From positions 1 through 52,864 of the forward strand of contig JAEWFD010000009.1 of the NCBI GenBank assembly GCA_023388995.1: a stretch of 52,864 nucleotides of DNA. Reading direction: 5' to 3'. Numbering within the stretch: the stretch's first letter is position 1; each line of letters opens with the position of its first letter. The position numbers and the translations under genes were made by a program. Origin of the DNA: Bacillota bacterium. GTDB taxonomy: Bacteria; Bacillota_I; Bacilli_A; Erysipelotrichales; Erysipelotrichaceae. The notes below the pieces were generated by a model that saw nothing but the letters and a program-made list of their open reading frames with translations, was not told where the DNA came from and did not search any database. Of the stretch, positions 51,009 to 52,864 are shown one piece after another.

Positions 51009-52864
51009 GTAGTATGACGGGCATGTCATATATCTAGGGTGAAAATCCCTCGGGGCGTAGTTACCGACGAACCCAAGAGCGACTTGCAAGTTTCGCATCG
51101 TGAGGTGTGGGAGAGAGGAAGCAATAGCGAAATCGTGGCCTAACGAACAGGAAACTCAGTCAACCGGCTAAGTGGCTGATACAAAGGCGTTAATGGCGGA
51201 CAAGGTGGCTATAAGCACTGAAATCCAAAAGGTAATCGTAACCCATTAGCGTAAATCAGATAGGTAAACGAGGAAAGATGTATAGCTTATCCCGTGAGGT
51301 CTCATGAGCGCATCAGTAGTAACAACGAATCATGAGAAGTCAGCAGACGTCATAGTAGGCAGAAATGCCGAAGGACTGAACGGTTGAATCGCGTAAAGCG
51401 AATGTATGTGTTGAATAATAGTCCGATGAAGCCGAGGGTAAAACGTAAATGAACCCAGACCTTGAGAAACTAGGATATTTTATTTAGCAGCGGAAAGGAA
51501 AAGAGCGCACAAAGTATGTCAGAACTACTAGAAAAGATTCTTGATCGAAACAACATGAACATGGCTTATAAGAAGGTGTATGCCAATAAAGGGGCAAGTG
51601 GAGTGGATGGAGTAACACTGGATGAATTAGTGGACTATATGAAAGAAAACTGGTCAGACATTCAGACACAAATAAGGAATAGAACATATCAGCCACAGCC
51701 AGTGAAACGAGTGGAAATTCCAAAACCAAACGGTGGAATACGCAACCTAGGCATTCCGACTGTCATGGATAGGGTCATTCAACAGGCGATGGTGCAAGTG
51801 CTGAGTCCTATGTGTGAACTTCACTTCTCCGAGTTCAGTTATGGTTTTCGACCAAATAGAAGTTGTGAGATGGCAATACTTAAACTTTTGGAATACTTCA
51901 ATGATGGGTATATCTGGATCGTGGATATTGACCTAGAAAAATTCTTTGATAACGTCCCGCAAGACAAGCTGATGAGTTATGTACACAACATCGTAAAGGA
52001 TGGAGATACAGAATCATTGATACGAAAATACCTAAAAGCAGGCGTTATGGTAAACGGTGTCAAGCATAAAACAGAGGTCGGTACCCCACAAGGTGGCAAC
52101 CTTAGTCCATTGCTTAGCAACATTATTTTGACTGAACTTGATAAGGAATTGGAGGCAAGGGGACTGCGGTTTACTCGTTATGCAGATGATTGTACGATTG
52201 TGGTTAAAAGCGAAGCGAGTGCCAAACGAGTCATGAGAACAATCACAGATTGGATAGAGCGGAAGCTTGGTTTAAAGGTCAATATGACAAAGACAAAAGT
52301 GACGAAACCAAATAAAGTCAAATATCTTGGTTTTGGATTCTACTTTGACCCCGAAAATCAAACATGGAAACCAAGACCACATGAAGACGCCATCATAAAA
52401 TTCAAAAGAAAACTAAAAGAACTCACAAAAAGAAGTTGGTCAATTAAGCTACGTGACCGAATCATGAAACTAAATCCAGTAATACGTGGGTGGATAAATT
52501 ACTTCTCCTTATGTAGCATGAAAACACGCATGACGAAAATAGACAGCCATCTGCGAACTCGACTAAGAGTGATAATCTGGAAACAGTGGAAAGTTCCAAG
52601 TAGAAGGCAGTGGGGATTACAGAAACTAGGGATCGGAAAAGACCTAGCAAGGCAAACAGCATACATGGGCGACCATTATCAATGGGTCGTCACGAAAACA
52701 TGTGTTGTCAGAGCAATCTCTAAAGAAAAACTAGCCCAAGCAGGACTAGTTCATTGTCTTGATTACTATACAAGACAACATGCTTTGAAATTTAACCGAA
52801 CCGCCGTATGCCGAACGGCACGTACGGTGGTGTGAGAGGGCGATTAGTTTCGCCCTACTCGATT
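51009..52864 (+). mobile_element. Group II intron (apparently complete)
   Basis: The 500 nt before the reverse transcriptase gene contain structured, non-coding sequence with group II-type short conserved blocks. The end shows domain V (GAACCGCCGTATGC paired with GCACGTACGGTGGTG near 52797-52834) and domain VI (GAGGGCGATTAGTTTCGCCC, then a CTACTC branch region with the probable bulged A). The 3' boundary falls within the last bases of the window. The exact 5' end (51009 to about 51040) is not certain. Insertion directly after a terminator suggests the group IIC class. Confidence 0.85.
51516..52835 (+). CDS. ltrA: Group II intron reverse transcriptase/maturase
   Basis: 439 aa. Reverse transcriptase blocks are complete: NKGASGVDGVTLDEL, VKRVEIPKPNGGIRNLGIPT, SYGFRPNRS, VDIDLEKFFDNV, GTPQGGNLSPLLSNI and the catalytic YADD (residues 222-225). 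A short maturase (X) domain follows; there is no HNH endonuclease, as in IIC-type proteins. The ribosome binding site AAAGGAAAAG lies well placed upstream. The last codons read through domain V of the intron (…RTAVCRTARTVV), so the stop codon lies within the RNA's catalytic core. Confidence 0.95.
   Translation: MSELLEKILDRNNMNMAYKKVYANKGASGVDGVTLDELVDYMKENWSDIQTQIRNRTYQPQPVKRVEIPKPNGGIRNLGIPTVMDRVIQQAMVQVLSPMCELHFSEFSYGFRPNRSCEMAILKLLEYFNDGYIWIVDIDLEKFFDNVPQDKLMSYVHNIVKDGDTESLIRKYLKAGVMVNGVKHKTEVGTPQGGNLSPLLSNIILTELDKELEARGLRFTRYADDCTIVVKSEASAKRVMRTITDWIERKLGLKVNMTKTKVTKPNKVKYLGFGFYFDPENQTWKPRPHEDAIIKFKRKLKELTKRSWSIKLRDRIMKLNPVIRGWINYFSLCSMKTRMTKIDSHLRTRLRVIIWKQWKVPSRRQWGLQKLGIGKDLARQTAYMGDHYQWVVTKTCVVRAISKEKLAQAGLVHCLDYYTRQHALKFNRTAVCRTARTVV

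Overview
The window looks like a chromosomal segment of a low-GC Gram-positive gut bacterium (Bacillota; an Erysipelotrichia-like lineage would fit the PTS-rich content, but nothing here proves the lineage). Support comes from AT-rich intergenic DNA, AGGAGG-type ribosome binding sites, hairpin plus T-run terminators, three sugar phosphotransferase (PTS) operons, and LicT/LicR/RpiR-type regulators. No rRNA, tRNA or CRISPR array was recognised.

Region by region. (1) 1-8.0 kb is a loose accessory zone. It holds the start of a collagen-like Gly-Pro-Thr protein, a cysteine-cluster microprotein, a decayed mgtE magnesium transporter, a serine hydrolase, a lipoprotein, two small membrane peptides, a frameshifted membrane protein gene, and an unknown protein with YD-like repeats. 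A 75-nt terminator-bearing element occurs twice. (2) 8.0-9.8 kb: homocysteine methyltransferase family and GNAT genes. (3) 9.9-14.7 kb: an aryl-beta-glucoside/cellobiose-type PTS locus (RpiR regulator, EIIC, GH1 6-phospho-beta-glucosidase, EIIB, EIIA). (4) 15.2-26.7 kb: single genes, many on the minus strand (CPBP proteins, alpha/beta hydrolases, YbaK, a Lnu(A)-like lincosamide nucleotidyltransferase, an orphan EIIB without its cysteine, a divergent pair with a DNRLRE-like surface protein, a split AraC/GyrI pair, TspO). (5) 27.1-32.0 kb: second PTS operon (LicR-type regulator, EIIA, EIIC, ADP-ribosylglycohydrolase-fold enzyme, EIIB). (6) 32.1-41.6 kb: an XRE-TPR regulator overlapping an ABC exporter, VOC and GyrI-like proteins, an MFS-PHP operon divergent from an AraC regulator, and a ClbS/DfsB-like protein. 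(7) 42.1-46.2 kb: third PTS operon (LicT-type antiterminator, EIIBCA, a second ADP-ribosylglycohydrolase-fold enzyme). (8) 46.4-50.9 kb: a two-gene ABC exporter, an Ndk-like gene and an MGMT-domain gene. (9) 51.0-52.86 kb: an apparently complete group II intron with its reverse transcriptase, sitting directly behind an intrinsic terminator.

The most interesting theme is that two unrelated PTS transporters (Lac family and Glc/Bgl family) each carry an ADP-ribosylglycohydrolase-fold enzyme where a phospho-glycosidase would normally sit. This suggests uptake-phosphorylation and cleavage of a ribosyl or other N/O-glycoside instead of an ordinary beta-glucoside. The other themes are a cysteine-less PTS EIIB homologue, small surface or structural proteins with cysteine clusters, and several overlooked microproteins under 30 residues. 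All functional calls come from reading motifs by eye; no database search was run.
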